64,000 nt of DNA from Adlercreutzia rubneri (GCF_009755265.1 NZ_WPOO01000015.1:1-64000), one strand, 5' to 3'. Positions 1 through 8,622 are shown, counted from the first letter of the stretch. Translations and numbers: made by a program. The notes: a model not told the origin generated them from the sequence alone.

Positions 1-318
1 CCAGGGCGGTTTATATCCTGATGCCTCGAAGCAGCAAATCCACGTGCCTTTCTATTCCATATTCTATTATCAACATCCTATCTAAAAGCTTTGGTTTAGT
101 TCTTGACTTCAAATAGCAGGTCTGTCGGGTGTACCTCAGCAGTCCGTCCGACTCTCGCCGATTTCGGACGCGCTTCCCGCGGCGATTGTACGTCGCGGCG
201 CCTCCGCTCCAAGCGCCCCGACCCCTCCTTGCCCAAACCGTTACGCGAGCTAGGGAAGACAGGCGATACAATGGGCAGAAAATCATGGAAGTTGTCAAAA
301 ACGAGAGAAGAGGTGCTC
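1..318. other. Leader region without a supported gene
   Basis: I see no convincing gene here. Positions 1-110 are noticeably richer in A and T than the rest of the window. Open frames on both strands have compositions unlike the neighbouring genes. A -10-like TACAAT lies at 267-272, ahead of the acetyltransferase start at 319, but no good -35 is spaced to it. An upstream gene or element may end just outside the window. Confidence 0.4.
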
Positions 319-834
319 ATGGACATCGTTGTTGCGCAACCAGGGCACGTGGATGCCGTGGTCGCTATCACCGAGCAGGCCCGGGCCAACATGGCCGCTA
401 TGGGCATCGATCAGTGGCAGTGCGGTTATCCCGACCGGAGCACCTGGGAGGCCGACGTGGCGGCAGGTGCTGCCTACGTCGCCCTGGACGAGGGACGGGT
501 GGTGGCCGTGTTCCGCTACGCCGACGAGCCCGAAGCCGCCTATGAGACCCTGGAAGGGGAGTGGCTGACCGACGGCCCCTACGCCACGGTGCACCGCTGC
601 GCCGTGGATCCGACCTGTCGGGGGCGCGGCATCATCGGCGAGCTGTTCGCCTTCGCCTGCGAAAAGGCGGCTGCCGAGGGCATGGCTTCCGTGCGCATCG
701 ACACCCATGCCGACAACGCCCCCATGCGCCGGGCGGTGGAGAAGTTCGGCTTCATCCCGTGCGGCGACATCACGCTGAGGGAAGGCCCCGAGGCCGGCGC
801 CCCGCGCATCGCCTTCGAGAAGGTGCTGGGTTAG
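319..834 (+). CDS. GNAT family N-acetyltransferase
   Basis: The 171-residue protein has the usual size of a single GNAT domain. The acetyl-CoA binding motif A is visible at residues 97-110 (VDPTCRGRGIIGELF, the R-G-x-G-x-G/A loop), followed by a motif B-like segment with DNAPMRRAVEKFGF at 132-145. The frame is open upstream to 103, but I chose the ATG at 319 because a GAGAAGAGG ribosome-binding site lies just before it and the conserved domain starts there; an ATG at 271 is a weaker alternative. The substrate cannot be told from sequence. Members of this kind acetylate small amines, antibiotics or protein N-termini. It stands alone ahead of the citramalate synthase gene, which has its own -10 box. 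Confidence 0.85.
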   Translation: MDIVVAQPGHVDAVVAITEQARANMAAMGIDQWQCGYPDRSTWEADVAAGAAYVALDEGRVVAVFRYADEPEAAYETLEGEWLTDGPYATVHRCAVDPTCRGRGIIGELFAFACEKAAAEGMASVRIDTHADNAPMRRAVEKFGFIPCGDITLREGPEAGAPRIAFEKVLG

Positions 835-901
835 GCGGTCGAAAAACGGGGTCCTCAACTGCATCGGGAAGGTGAAAACGTGCGGATGACTTTGCGGGCG
901 C

Positions 902-907
902 TATAAT
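902..907 (+). promoter_or_regulatory. -10 element for citramalate synthase
   Basis: A perfect TATAAT lies 31 bases before the chosen start at 939. An in-frame ATG at 906 sits inside this hexamer, so it is unlikely to be the real start. No clear -35 is seen at 16-18 bases upstream. Confidence 0.55.
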
Positions 908-938
908 GGCATCCGACCAGAGATCCGGGGAGGCACCT

Positions 939-2534
939 ATGACCGCAACGCGCATCTACACCTACGACTCCACCCTGCGCGATGGGGAGCAATGCGAGGG
1001 CATCACGCTCTCGCTGGCCGACAAGCTCGCCATCGTGCGGCGCCTTGACGAGTTCGGCATCGACTACATCGAGGGCGGCTTCCCTGCGTCGAACCCCAAG
1101 GACGTGGCGTTCTTCCGCGAGGTGGCGGCCATGGACTTGAAGCACGCCCAAATCGCGGCCTTCGGTTCCACCTGCAAGAAGGGCGTGGCGGCGGCCGACG
1201 ACCCCGGGCTGGCCGACCTCATCGCGTGCGGGGCGCCGGTGGTCACTATCGTGGGGAAGACGTGGGACGCTCAGGTGGAGCGCGCGTTGCAGACGACGCT
1301 CGAGGAGAACCTGCGCATGATCGGCGAGTCGGTGGCGCACTTGAAGGCGGCCGGCCGGCATGTGGTGTTCGATGCCGAGCACTACTTCGACGGCTTCAAA
1401 GCGAACCGCGACTATGCCCTGGCCTGCGTGGAGGCGGCTGTGGAGGCGGGCGCTGACTCGGTGGATCTTTGCGAGACCAACGGCGGCGCGCTGCCCTTCG
1501 AAGTGGAGCAGATCGTCGCGGCCACCTGCGCTGCCTTCCCGGGCCAGGCCTTCGGCATCCACTGCCACAACGACTCCGGTTGCGCGGTGGCCAACACGCT
1601 CGCGGCCGTGTGCGCCGGCGCCACGAGCGTGCAGGGCACGGTGAACGGCATCGGCGAGCGCGTAGGCAACACCGATCTGCTCACGGTCATTGCCGATCTG
1701 GAGCTGAAAATGGACGCGCGCTGTGTGGGAGGCCACAGCCTCACCCAGCTCACGTCCGTGGCCCAGTACGTGGCCGAGCTCTGCAACGTGTCGGTGCCGG
1801 CGCACCATCCCTACACCGGCTCTTCGGCCTTCGCCCACAAGGGTGGCCTGCACGCGAGCGCCATTGCGCGGTTTCCCGCCGCCTACGAGCACGTGAGCCC
1901 GGCGGCGGTGGGCAACGCGAGCCGCACGGTGGTGAGCGAGCTGGCGGGGAAGGCCTCGCTGCTCGCGAAGGCGAAAAACCTCGGGTTCGACCTGGCGGCG
2001 GCCGGTGTGGACGTGCAGGCCGTGCTCGACGACATCAAGGCGCGGGAGGCGGCCGGGTTCACCTACGAGGTGGCCGATGGCTCGTTGGGGCTTCTGCTCA
2101 TGCGCCATCTGGGGCTGTACGCGCCCGCCTTCACCCTGGAGAGCTTCCGCGTCATCGTGGACGACCGCGAGGACACGGGAGCCCTGGCCAAAGACGCGCT
2201 GTCCGAGGCCACGGTGAAGATTCACGTGGGGGAGGGGCGCTTCGTGGCCACGGGCGAGAGCGCCGGCCCCGTGGGCGCGCTCGACGCCGCGCTGCGCATG
2301 GCCATCCTGGAGTCGTACCCGCAGGTGGCGGCCATGGAGCTTACGGACTACAAGGTGCGCCTGCTCGACGAGTCCCAAGGCACCGATGCCATCACGCGGG
2401 TGACCATCACCGCCACCGACGGCGTTGATACCTGGGGCACCGTGGGCGTCTCGGAAAACGTCATCGAGGCCTCCTGGAACGCGCTCGTCGATTCCCTGGA
2501 ATACGGCCTTTTCCGCGCCCGCGTGCGCGCCTAG
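939..2534 (+). CDS. cimA: (R)-citramalate synthase
   Basis: The 531-residue enzyme condenses pyruvate and acetyl-CoA to (R)-citramalate, the first step of the threonine-independent route to isoleucine. The HMGL-like TIM barrel shows DSTLRDGEQCEG at residues 10-21 and the metal-binding HCHND at 208-212. A LeuA-type allosteric dimerisation domain follows at about 395-525. The overall pattern (short N-terminus, EGGFPASNPKD, AHKGGLHASA) fits the citramalate/2-isopropylmalate synthase family, and the DSTLRDG form with GGFP fits the CimA subgroup better than LeuA. The start at 939 follows a GGGGAGG ribosome-binding site. No leuCD lies nearby, so the downstream isomerase must be elsewhere. Its stop codon shares the palindrome CTAG with the convergent gene. 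Confidence 0.9.
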   Translation: MTATRIYTYDSTLRDGEQCEGITLSLADKLAIVRRLDEFGIDYIEGGFPASNPKDVAFFREVAAMDLKHAQIAAFGSTCKKGVAAADDPGLADLIACGAPVVTIVGKTWDAQVERALQTTLEENLRMIGESVAHLKAAGRHVVFDAEHYFDGFKANRDYALACVEAAVEAGADSVDLCETNGGALPFEVEQIVAATCAAFPGQAFGIHCHNDSGCAVANTLAAVCAGATSVQGTVNGIGERVGNTDLLTVIADLELKMDARCVGGHSLTQLTSVAQYVAELCNVSVPAHHPYTGSSAFAHKGGLHASAIARFPAAYEHVSPAAVGNASRTVVSELAGKASLLAKAKNLGFDLAAAGVDVQAVLDDIKAREAAGFTYEVADGSLGLLLMRHLGLYAPAFTLESFRVIVDDREDTGALAKDALSEATVKIHVGEGRFVATGESAGPVGALDAALRMAILESYPQVAAMELTDYKVRLLDESQGTDAITRVTITATDGVDTWGTVGVSENVIEASWNALVDSLEYGLFRARVRA

Positions 2535-3730
2535 CCCTCCTGTCGGGCCTCGGCGAGGAGGAGGTCTACCATGCGGCCGTAGCTGCGGGTGCCGTCTTGC
2601 TGCTGGTTGGCCTTCAGATAGGCGTTGTTGGCGGCGTTCGAGGCTTCGGCCACGGGGCCTTCGAAATGCTTCAGATACTCAGCGCGTGCCCGACGGTCGG
2701 CTTTCACCTCTTCCGACAGCCCGTCGTTCACGGCAACGGCCGTATCGCGATCCGCCTTGACGAGCGCCGAGAGCGCGTAGTCGTAGGCCAGCGAATAGCC
2801 GCTGTAGCGTGTCAGCGGGTCACTTGCGTCCTTGCAGGCGAGGTATCCGATGAAGTTCGCCTCGTCCTCGCGCATGAATCCGCACTGGTGGGCCATCTCG
2901 TGTCCCATGGTGGCGGGGATGGTGAAGAACGGCCCGTCGGTGTTGATGTTCGACTCCACGGTGAAGGGGAAGTACATGCCGGCGATGTCGGCGTAGCTCA
3001 TCAGCTCCGAGAAGAGCACGGGCTTGGGAGGGGAGTACAGCGGACGGGCGAGTGCCGGATAGCGCTCGGCCAGGGCCTCCATGTTCGCGACGGTCTCGTG
3101 GGAGTAGGTCCAGAAGCCGCCGCGGGATTCGGCGTACTCATTGGGAATCGCAGCCGCATCGGCGTCGGTTCGGGCGGTGCCTTCGGCGCCCGTCGTCGCG
3201 TCGCCGCCATTCGGCTCCGATTCCTTGGTCGCGCCGGCTGCCGCAGTTACCTCGGCACGCGTCTCGTTCATGTTAGCGGCCAGGTTCTCGCAGAGCACTG
3301 TCAGCTCGGCGGTGGAAGATTCCCTCAGCTCGAATCCGGCGTCCTCGGCGAAGGTGTGGCGGTAATAGTTCAGCCCGCACATGAGGGCGAAGATGCAGTA
3401 GGCCACCGATAGCACGGCGAGCATTGTGGCGACCGCGCGCCACGCCACGAACCGTCGCCGACCGCGTCCACGTACGAAGGCCACGAGGTAGAAGACGAGC
3501 CATCCGACGCAGAACGCGAGTGCCGCCACCACGATCCACTGCGCCACCGAGAACGGCGCCAGCGACGGCAGAAACCCCCACGCCGATGACAACCACGGGT
3601 AGATGCCCCGCGAGAACCACGTCTCGGTGAGCGACGGGTTCGCGCTCGCCACCCAGGTCAGCACAAGCGCGGCCGCGCCGGGCAGCAAAAGCCAAAGCCG
3701 CTTCAGCCGGTATGTCTCGGATTTTTCCAT
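2531..3730 (-). CDS. DUF3810 family membrane protein with zinc-peptidase motif
   Basis: The 399-residue protein has three predicted membrane helices (about 11-28, 63-86 and 98-120) and then a long extracytoplasmic part. That part carries HEMAH at 277-281 followed by an EDEANF segment at about 288-293, an HExxH zinc-metallopeptidase signature. Residues 160-195 form a low-complexity Ala/Thr/Glu linker. These features match DUF3810, whose substrate is unknown. The start at 3730 was chosen because the first helix begins right after MEKSETYRLKR. Upstream of it on the minus strand is CATAAT about 8 bases away and no Shine-Dalgarno sequence, so the mRNA may be leaderless. The gene converges on cimA and overlaps it by 4 bases. 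Confidence 0.75.
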   Translation of the reverse strand: MEKSETYRLKRLWLLLPGAAALVLTWVASANPSLTETWFSRGIYPWLSSAWGFLPSLAPFSVAQWIVVAALAFCVGWLVFYLVAFVRGRGRRRFVAWRAVATMLAVLSVAYCIFALMCGLNYYRHTFAEDAGFELRESSTAELTVLCENLAANMNETRAEVTAAAGATKESEPNGGDATTGAEGTARTDADAAAIPNEYAESRGGFWTYSHETVANMEALAERYPALARPLYSPPKPVLFSELMSYADIAGMYFPFTVESNINTDGPFFTIPATMGHEMAHQCGFMREDEANFIGYLACKDASDPLTRYSGYSLAYDYALSALVKADRDTAVAVNDGLSEEVKADRRARAEYLKHFEGPVAEASNAANNAYLKANQQQDGTRSYGRMVDLLLAEARQEG

Positions 3731-3823
3731 AGACGCTATTATGCAGGTGTGCGGGGGCACAAGCAAAAGAAGACTTACATGGTAATGGTTTTGTTTCCGT
3801 GTTTGAGAACCCAAAGATTTTGT

Positions 3824-3939
3824 GCAGGATTTTGCGTTTGGGAGAGTCGCACGCTCCCTGCGAGCTCTCCCAAACGCAAAATCTTGCACCGAAAAGGCCC
3901 ATAAGGAGTTCCGAGGCTCTCCCAAACGCAAAATCCTGC
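3824..3939. repeat. Three copies of a 22-bp repeat upstream of tRNA-Pro
   Basis: A 22-base sequence containing CTCCCAAACGCAAAATC occurs three times: inverted at 3824-3845, direct at 3866-3887 with one mismatch, and direct at 3918-3939. The first two copies face each other across 20 bases and could form a long hairpin. No gene is visible here. I found no further copy elsewhere in the window. Confidence 0.8.
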
Positions 3940-3943
3940 GCTT

Positions 3944-3972
3944 TTGCTCGTTAGCGAGGGTTCTGCTATACT
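3944..3972 (+). promoter_or_regulatory. Promoter of tRNA-Pro
   Basis: TTGCTC at 3944-3949 and TATACT at 3967-3972 are 17 bases apart, and an extended -10 TG precedes the -10. The tRNA begins 14 bases downstream. Confidence 0.75.
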
Positions 3973-3985
3973 TTCCGCGCTATTT

Positions 3986-4062
3986 CGGGACGTGGCGCAG
4001 TCTGGTAGCGCGCCTGCTTTGGGAGCAGGATGTCGCAGGTTCGAATCCTGTCGTCCCGACCA
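3986..4062 (+). tRNA. tRNA-Pro (TGG)
   Basis: The sequence folds as a full cloverleaf with acceptor CGGGACG (3986-3992) pairing with CGTCCCG (4052-4058), discriminator A and an encoded CCA end. The anticodon stem CCTGC/GCAGG encloses a loop with TGG, and the T-arm carries GGTTCGAATCC. Confidence 0.96.
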
Positions 4063-4074
4063 TGAATTTAGGCT

Positions 4075-4120
4075 GCGAGCCCTGCCGAGCAATCACGTTT
4101 GGCAGGGCTCGCCTTTCCCT
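4075..4120 (+). terminator. Terminator after tRNA-Pro
   Basis: A perfect 12-bp stem, GCGAGCCCTGCC at 4075-4086 and its complement at 4101-4112, is followed by a pyrimidine-rich CTTTCCCTT. It starts 13 bases after the tRNA. Confidence 0.7.
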
Positions 4121-4370
4121 TACCAAAAAGCTCACCGAAAATAAAGAGCTGTCGGCCGATTTGCAGGTGACAAATAGGTGTCATCTCGTTTGCGCTGAGA
4201 CAACTAAAGCCCCGGGCACCTGGAGCGACCCACAAGTTGTGGGACAGTAGATGCCGTCAAACACAACAGACCTTGTTACGACTTGGCGAGCCTCTGCTCT
4301 CGAAGCCGCGTGAGATCTTGTGTGGCTGGCACGTTTCTATCTGTATCCGATCTAGGATAGGAGAGCTTCT
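4121..4370 (+). promoter_or_regulatory. arcA upstream region with a small palindrome
   Basis: This 250-base leader has no gene. It holds a near-perfect palindrome CCCACAAGTTGTGGG at 4229-4243, which could be an operator, and an AGGAGAG ribosome-binding site just before arcA. I could not assign a confident promoter. The role of the palindrome in arginine control is only a guess. Confidence 0.35.
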
Positions 4371-5594
4371 ATGCAAGGAGTAAACGTCAAAAGCGAGATC
4401 GGCAATCTCAAGAAGGTCATCCTTCACCGCCCCGGCGACGAGTTGCTGAACCTCACCCCGAACACCTTGGAAGAGCTGCTGTTCGACGACATCCCGTTCC
4501 TTCCCGTGGCCCAGGAAGAGCATGACGCCTTCGCGAAGATCCTTCGCGACGAGGGCGTCGAGGTCGTGTATCTGGAGGACCTCATGGCCGAGGTCCTGGA
4601 CGCCAAGCCCGAGCTGCGCAAGCAGTTCCTCGATCAGTGGATCTATGAGGCCGGCATCCGCACCGACATGTACCACGACATCATCACCGACTACATCGAG
4701 AGCAACTACCCCGGCAACAAGGAAATGGTCATGAAGACCATGGCCGGCATCAACCTGCAGGAGCTGCCCCAGAAGGACACCCACCTGCTCGTCGACATGG
4801 TGTCCGACCGCTGCAAGCTGGTCTGCGCCCCGATGCCGAACCTGTACTTCACCCGCGACCCGTTCGCGATGATCGGCAACGGCGTGTCCATCAACCGCAT
4901 GTACAGCCAGACGCGTAACCGCGAGACCATCTACGGCGATTACATCTTCAAGAATCACCCCGATTTCGTGGGCACCCCCGAGTATTACAGCCGCAACGAC
5001 ACCTTCCACATCGAGGGCGGCGACATCCTGAACATCAACGAGCACGTGCTGGCCATCGGCATCTCCCAGCGCACCGAGCCCGACGCCATCGACCACATCG
5101 CTCACAACATCTTCAACGACGAGACGAGCCCGATCGACACCATCCTGGCGTTCAACATCCCGGTGTCCCGCGCCTTCATGCACCTCGATACCGTGTTCAC
5201 GCAGATCGACCGCGATAAGTTCACCATTCATCCCGGCATCATGGGTCCGCTGACCGTCTTCGAGATCACCCCGGACGGCAAGGGCGGCACCAAGATCCGC
5301 GAGCGCAACGAGGATCTGGAGTCCGTGCTCTCCGAGTACGTCGGCGAGAAGGTCACGCTCATCCCCTGCGGCGGCGGCGACCGCATCGCGGCCGAGCGCG
5401 AGCAGTGGAACGACGGCTCCAACACCCTGTGCGTCCGTCCCGGCACCGTGGTGGTCTATCAGCGCAACAACGTCACCAACGACGTGCTGTACAAGAACGG
5501 CATCAACTGCCTGGTCATGCCGTCCGCCGAGCTCTCCCGCGGCCGTGGCGGCCCGCGCTGCATGTCCATGCCGGCCTGGCGCGAGGCGCTGTAA
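4371..5594 (+). CDS. arcA: Arginine deiminase
   Basis: The 407-residue cytosolic enzyme hydrolyses L-arginine to citrulline and ammonia, the first step of the ATP-yielding arginine deiminase pathway. Family landmarks are all present: FTRDPF at 160-165, HIEGGD at 213-218, HLDT at 271-274, GGGD at 334-337, and the catalytic cysteine at 397 in GGPRCMSMP near the C-terminus. The length is normal. Codon use is strongly biased toward C-ending codons, as expected of a highly expressed gene. It is followed by arcB after 98 bases that contain a GC-rich hairpin, and then by a carrier gene, so the three probably form one unit. No carbamate kinase is in the cluster. Confidence 0.97.
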   Translation: MQGVNVKSEIGNLKKVILHRPGDELLNLTPNTLEELLFDDIPFLPVAQEEHDAFAKILRDEGVEVVYLEDLMAEVLDAKPELRKQFLDQWIYEAGIRTDMYHDIITDYIESNYPGNKEMVMKTMAGINLQELPQKDTHLLVDMVSDRCKLVCAPMPNLYFTRDPFAMIGNGVSINRMYSQTRNRETIYGDYIFKNHPDFVGTPEYYSRNDTFHIEGGDILNINEHVLAIGISQRTEPDAIDHIAHNIFNDETSPIDTILAFNIPVSRAFMHLDTVFTQIDRDKFTIHPGIMGPLTVFEITPDGKGGTKIRERNEDLESVLSEYVGEKVTLIPCGGGDRIAAEREQWNDGSNTLCVRPGTVVVYQRNNVTNDVLYKNGINCLVMPSAELSRGRGGPRCMSMPAWREAL

Positions 5595-5644
5595 GGCAAT
5601 CCATCGCGCGGCTTGAAGCGCTGCGCATTGCTTGAGAATTTCCC

Positions 5645-5670
5645 GGCGGCCGGCCTGTCGGTCGGCCGCC
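5645..5670 (+). other. GC-rich hairpin between arcA and arcB
   Basis: GGCGGCCGGCC at 5645-5655 and GGTCGGCCGCC at 5660-5670 form a strong stem with a four-base loop and no T-run. It may stabilise the arcA message or set the relative expression of arcA and arcB rather than end transcription. Confidence 0.55.
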
Positions 5671-5692
5671 ATCTCATTGAAAGGAACGTATT

Positions 5693-6688
5693 ATGCCCGT
5701 GAATATTTCCGGTCAGTCCTACCTCCGCCTGCTCGATTTCTCCACCGAGCAGATCGAGTACCTGCTGAAGCTCTCCAAGAACTTCAAGGACTTGAAGCGC
5801 ACCGGCACCCCGCACCGCTACCTCGAGGGCAAGAACATCGTTCTCTTGTTCCAGAAGACCTCCACGCGCACCCGCTGCGCCTTCGAGGTGGGCGCCATGG
5901 ACCTCGGCATGGGCGTGACCTACCTTGATCCCGGTTCTTCCCAGATGGGCAAGAAGGAGTCCATCGAGGACACCGCCCGCGTGCTCGGCCGCTTCTACGA
6001 CGGCATCGAGTTCCGCGGCTTCGCCCAGTCCGACGTGGAGGAGCTTGCCGACAAGGCCGGCGTTCCGGTGTGGAACGGCCTGACCGATATGTGGCACCCC
6101 ACCCAGATGCTCGCCGACGCGCTGACCGTGCAGGAGAACTTCAACTACGACATCAAGGGTCTGAAGTTCGTCTTCTTCGGCGATCTGAAGAACAACATGG
6201 GCCGCTCGCTCATGGTGATGTGCGCCAAGCTCGGCATGAACTTCGTCGGCTGCGGCCCGAAGGACTGCTGGATGGACGAGGAGCTCATCAAGACCTGCGA
6301 GCAGATCGCCGCTGAGAACGGCTGCACCGTGAAGTGCACCGAGGACGTGAAGGAAGCCGCCACCGACGCCGACGTCATCTACACCGACGTGTGGGTGTCC
6401 ATGGGCGAGCCCGACGAGGTGTGGGCGCAGCGCATCAAGCAGCTCGAGCCCTACCGCGTGACCACCGAGATCATGGCCATGGCCAAGTCCACGGCCATAT
6501 TCCTGCACTGCCTGCCGGCCTTCCACGACACCAACACCACCACCGGCGCCGACATCGCGAAGCGCTTCGGCGTGACGGAGATGGAAGTGGAAGACGACGT
6601 GTTCGAGTCGAAGCAGTCGAAGGTCTTCGACGAGGCCGAGAACCGCATGCACACCATCAAGGCCGTCATGTACGCCACCCTGCAGTAG
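5693..6688 (+). CDS. arcB: Ornithine carbamoyltransferase (catabolic)
   Basis: The 331-residue enzyme interconverts citrulline plus phosphate with ornithine plus carbamoyl phosphate. The carbamoyl-phosphate loop STRT is at 57-60, HPTQ at 135-138 and the ornithine-side HCLP at 272-275. Its position right after arcA and before an arginine/ornithine-type carrier indicates that it works in the catabolic direction. An AAAGGA ribosome-binding site precedes the ATG. The anabolic ArgF has the same fold, so the catabolic label rests on context. Confidence 0.95.
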   Translation: MPVNISGQSYLRLLDFSTEQIEYLLKLSKNFKDLKRTGTPHRYLEGKNIVLLFQKTSTRTRCAFEVGAMDLGMGVTYLDPGSSQMGKKESIEDTARVLGRFYDGIEFRGFAQSDVEELADKAGVPVWNGLTDMWHPTQMLADALTVQENFNYDIKGLKFVFFGDLKNNMGRSLMVMCAKLGMNFVGCGPKDCWMDEELIKTCEQIAAENGCTVKCTEDVKEAATDADVIYTDVWVSMGEPDEVWAQRIKQLEPYRVTTEIMAMAKSTAIFLHCLPAFHDTNTTTGADIAKRFGVTEMEVEDDVFESKQSKVFDEAENRMHTIKAVMYATLQ

Positions 6689-6730
6689 CTTTCGTACCGC
6701 TACGGTAGCTGGCACATAGTTCGACACCTC

Positions 6731-6776
6731 GGGGCCGTGCGGAGTCGGGAGGGGAACCGCACGGCCCCCGTGTTTT
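6731..6776 (+). terminator. Hairpin with T-run between arcB and the carrier gene
   Basis: GGGGCCGTGCGG at 6731-6742 pairs perfectly with 6757-6768, followed by GTGTTTT. It looks like an intrinsic terminator or a partial attenuator that lowers expression of the downstream membrane carrier. Confidence 0.65.
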
Positions 6777-6805
6777 GTCAGTCATTCGATTAAGGAGGGA
6801 TAACC

Positions 6806-8410
6806 ATGGCAGCTGCAGAGAAAGGCAAGAAAAAGAGGGCGCCTCTGTCCTCGTTCACCATCTTGCTCATCATCTTGGTGGTTCTGGCGATTGTCACTGT
6901 TATCATGTCTGCGTCGGGCGTCGAGGGCGTCCAGGGCGCGACGCTTTCCCAGGTGCTCACCGCGCCCGTGTTCGGCTTCCAGGACGCCATCGGCGTGTGC
7001 CTGTTCGTCATGATCCTGGGCGGCTTTCTGGGCATCGTCACCGAGACCGGCGCCCTTGACGCCGGCATCGCGGCCCTCGTGCACAAGCTGAAGGGCAACG
7101 AGCTCGTGCTCATCCCGATTTTGATGGCGATCTTCTCCATCGGCGGCACCACCTACGGCATGTGCGAGGAGACGGTGCCCTTCTACCTGCTGCTCGCCGC
7201 CACCATGGTGGCCGCCGGCTTCGACAGCCTGACCGGCGCGGCCGTGGTGCTGCTCGGCGCCGGCGTCGGTGTTATGGGCTCCACCGTGAACCCGTTCGCC
7301 GTCGGCGTGGCCGTCGATGCCCTGAACGGCATCGGCGTGTCCGTGAACCAGGGCATCATCATCGCTCTCGGCGTGATCATCTGGCTCGTGTCGCTGGCCA
7401 TCGCCATCGTCTTCGTGATGCGCTACGCCAAGAAGGTGAAGGCCGACAAGGGTTCCACCTTCCTGTCGTTGCAGGAGCAGCAGGCGATGATGGACGAGTG
7501 GGGGCTGAAGGAGTCCGAGACCGAGGCCGCCGATGACGATGCCGCTGCGACGCCCAAGATGTCCGGCCGCCAGAAGTGGTCGCTCATCGTATTCGCGCTC
7601 ACCTTCGTCATCATGATCGTCTCGTTCATTCCCTGGGCCGACCTCGGCGTCACCATCTTCGACGCCGGCGCCACCACCCAGGAAGTGACGACCACGATGA
7701 CCGGCGATGAGATCGCGACCTTCATCGACGACGCCAACGACGGCGCCACTACGACCACCATCGCCGAGCCCGTTGAGGCCACCTCGGTATCCGAGGAGGA
7801 GGTCACCCCGGCCTGGTCTTCCTTCCTGACCGGCGTGCCGCTGGGTAGCTGGTACTTCGACGAGGCCTCCACGTGGTTCCTGCTCATGGCGCTCATCATC
7901 GGCGTCATCGGCGGCGTGTCCGAGAGCCGCTTCGTGAAGGCGTTCATTAACGGCGCCGCCGACATGATGTCGGTCGTGCTCATCATCGCGCTGGCCCGCT
8001 CCATCACCGTGCTCATGGCCAAGACGGGCCTTGACATGTGGATCCTGAACAACGCCGCCGCGGCGCTGACGGGCATGTCGGCGATCATCTTCGCGCCCTT
8101 GTCCTTCCTGCTCTACATCGTGCTGTCCTTCCTGATCCCGTCCTCCTCCGGCATGGCGACGGTCTCCATCCCGATTCTGGGCGGCCTGGCCCACCAGCTG
8201 AACTTCTCGGTCGAGACCATGGTCATGATCTACTCCGCTGGCAACGGTCTTGTGAACCTGTTCACGCCGACCTCCGGCGCCATCATGGGCGGTTTGGCCC
8301 TTGCCAAGGTGGAGTACTCCACGTGGCTCAAATTCGGCGCCAAGCTGTTCGTGGCTCTCGGCGTGGTCTGCATCGTGATCCTCACGGCGGCCATGGTGAT
8401 CCTGTCGTAG
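6806..8410 (+). CDS. YfcC-family carrier, probable arginine/ornithine antiporter
   Basis: The 534-residue integral membrane protein belongs by pattern to the YfcC/AbgT-like anaerobic carrier group (GGTTYGMCEETVPFY, a glycine-rich GAGVGVMGSTVNPF re-entrant segment, and IPSSSGMATVSIP near the C-terminus). Several such proteins are annotated ArcD, and its place after arcA-arcB makes arginine/ornithine exchange the best guess. A hydrophilic stretch at about 212-250 (acidic, cytosolic side) and a Thr-rich stretch at about 290-340 separate the two halves. A strong AAGGAGGG ribosome-binding site precedes the ATG. Substrate is inferred from context only; other amino acids or dicarboxylates are possible. 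Confidence 0.8.
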   Translation: MAAAEKGKKKRAPLSSFTILLIILVVLAIVTVIMSASGVEGVQGATLSQVLTAPVFGFQDAIGVCLFVMILGGFLGIVTETGALDAGIAALVHKLKGNELVLIPILMAIFSIGGTTYGMCEETVPFYLLLAATMVAAGFDSLTGAAVVLLGAGVGVMGSTVNPFAVGVAVDALNGIGVSVNQGIIIALGVIIWLVSLAIAIVFVMRYAKKVKADKGSTFLSLQEQQAMMDEWGLKESETEAADDDAAATPKMSGRQKWSLIVFALTFVIMIVSFIPWADLGVTIFDAGATTQEVTTTMTGDEIATFIDDANDGATTTTIAEPVEATSVSEEEVTPAWSSFLTGVPLGSWYFDEASTWFLLMALIIGVIGGVSESRFVKAFINGAADMMSVVLIIALARSITVLMAKTGLDMWILNNAAAALTGMSAIIFAPLSFLLYIVLSFLIPSSSGMATVSIPILGGLAHQLNFSVETMVMIYSAGNGLVNLFTPTSGAIMGGLALAKVEYSTWLKFGAKLFVALGVVCIVILTAAMVILS

Positions 8411-8472
8411 CATCCAAGGCGAGCGACTGGTTTTGTGCGGTTGCGCAGTTCTGACCTGCGGAACCGTTAGCG

Positions 8473-8510
8473 GGAGCGCCCGGGCACAGTGCTCGGGCGC
8501 TCCTGTTTTT
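8473..8510 (+). terminator. Terminator of the arc cluster
   Basis: GGAGCGCCCGGGC at 8473-8485 and GCTCGGGCGCTCC at 8491-8503 pair with one mismatch and are followed by TGTTTTT. This separates the arginine catabolic cluster from argS. Confidence 0.85.
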
Positions 8511-8526
8511 CTCGGGCCATTCATGC

Positions 8527-8532
8527 TATTAT
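8527..8532 (+). promoter_or_regulatory. Extended -10 ahead of argS
   Basis: TATTAT preceded by an extended TGC lies between the terminator and argS. No good -35 is visible. The start codon at 8623 is about 90 bases further on. Confidence 0.45.
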
Positions 8533-8622
8533 GGCCGCTTATAGGCGCGATTGGGTACGGCACAGCCCGCGCGCGTGGTAACGCCGACGTACTGAAGACG
8601 TACAGAAGAGGAAGTTAGATCA

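Noticed and set aside
11..298. Minus-strand open frame of 95 codons at the left edge
   Set aside because: Composition and codon use do not resemble the real genes, no ribosome-binding site precedes it, and it overlaps the leader of the acetyltransferase gene.
4325..4345. TGGCACG-N4 motif before arcA resembling a sigma-54 -24/-12 site
   Set aside because: The -12 GC dinucleotide is missing, and no sigma-54 factor or enhancer protein is visible in the window.
4257..5672. Long minus-strand frame opposite arcA, and similar long frames opposite argS, arcD and der
   Set aside because: These are shadow frames caused by strong GC bias at third positions; the plus-strand proteins have full family motifs.
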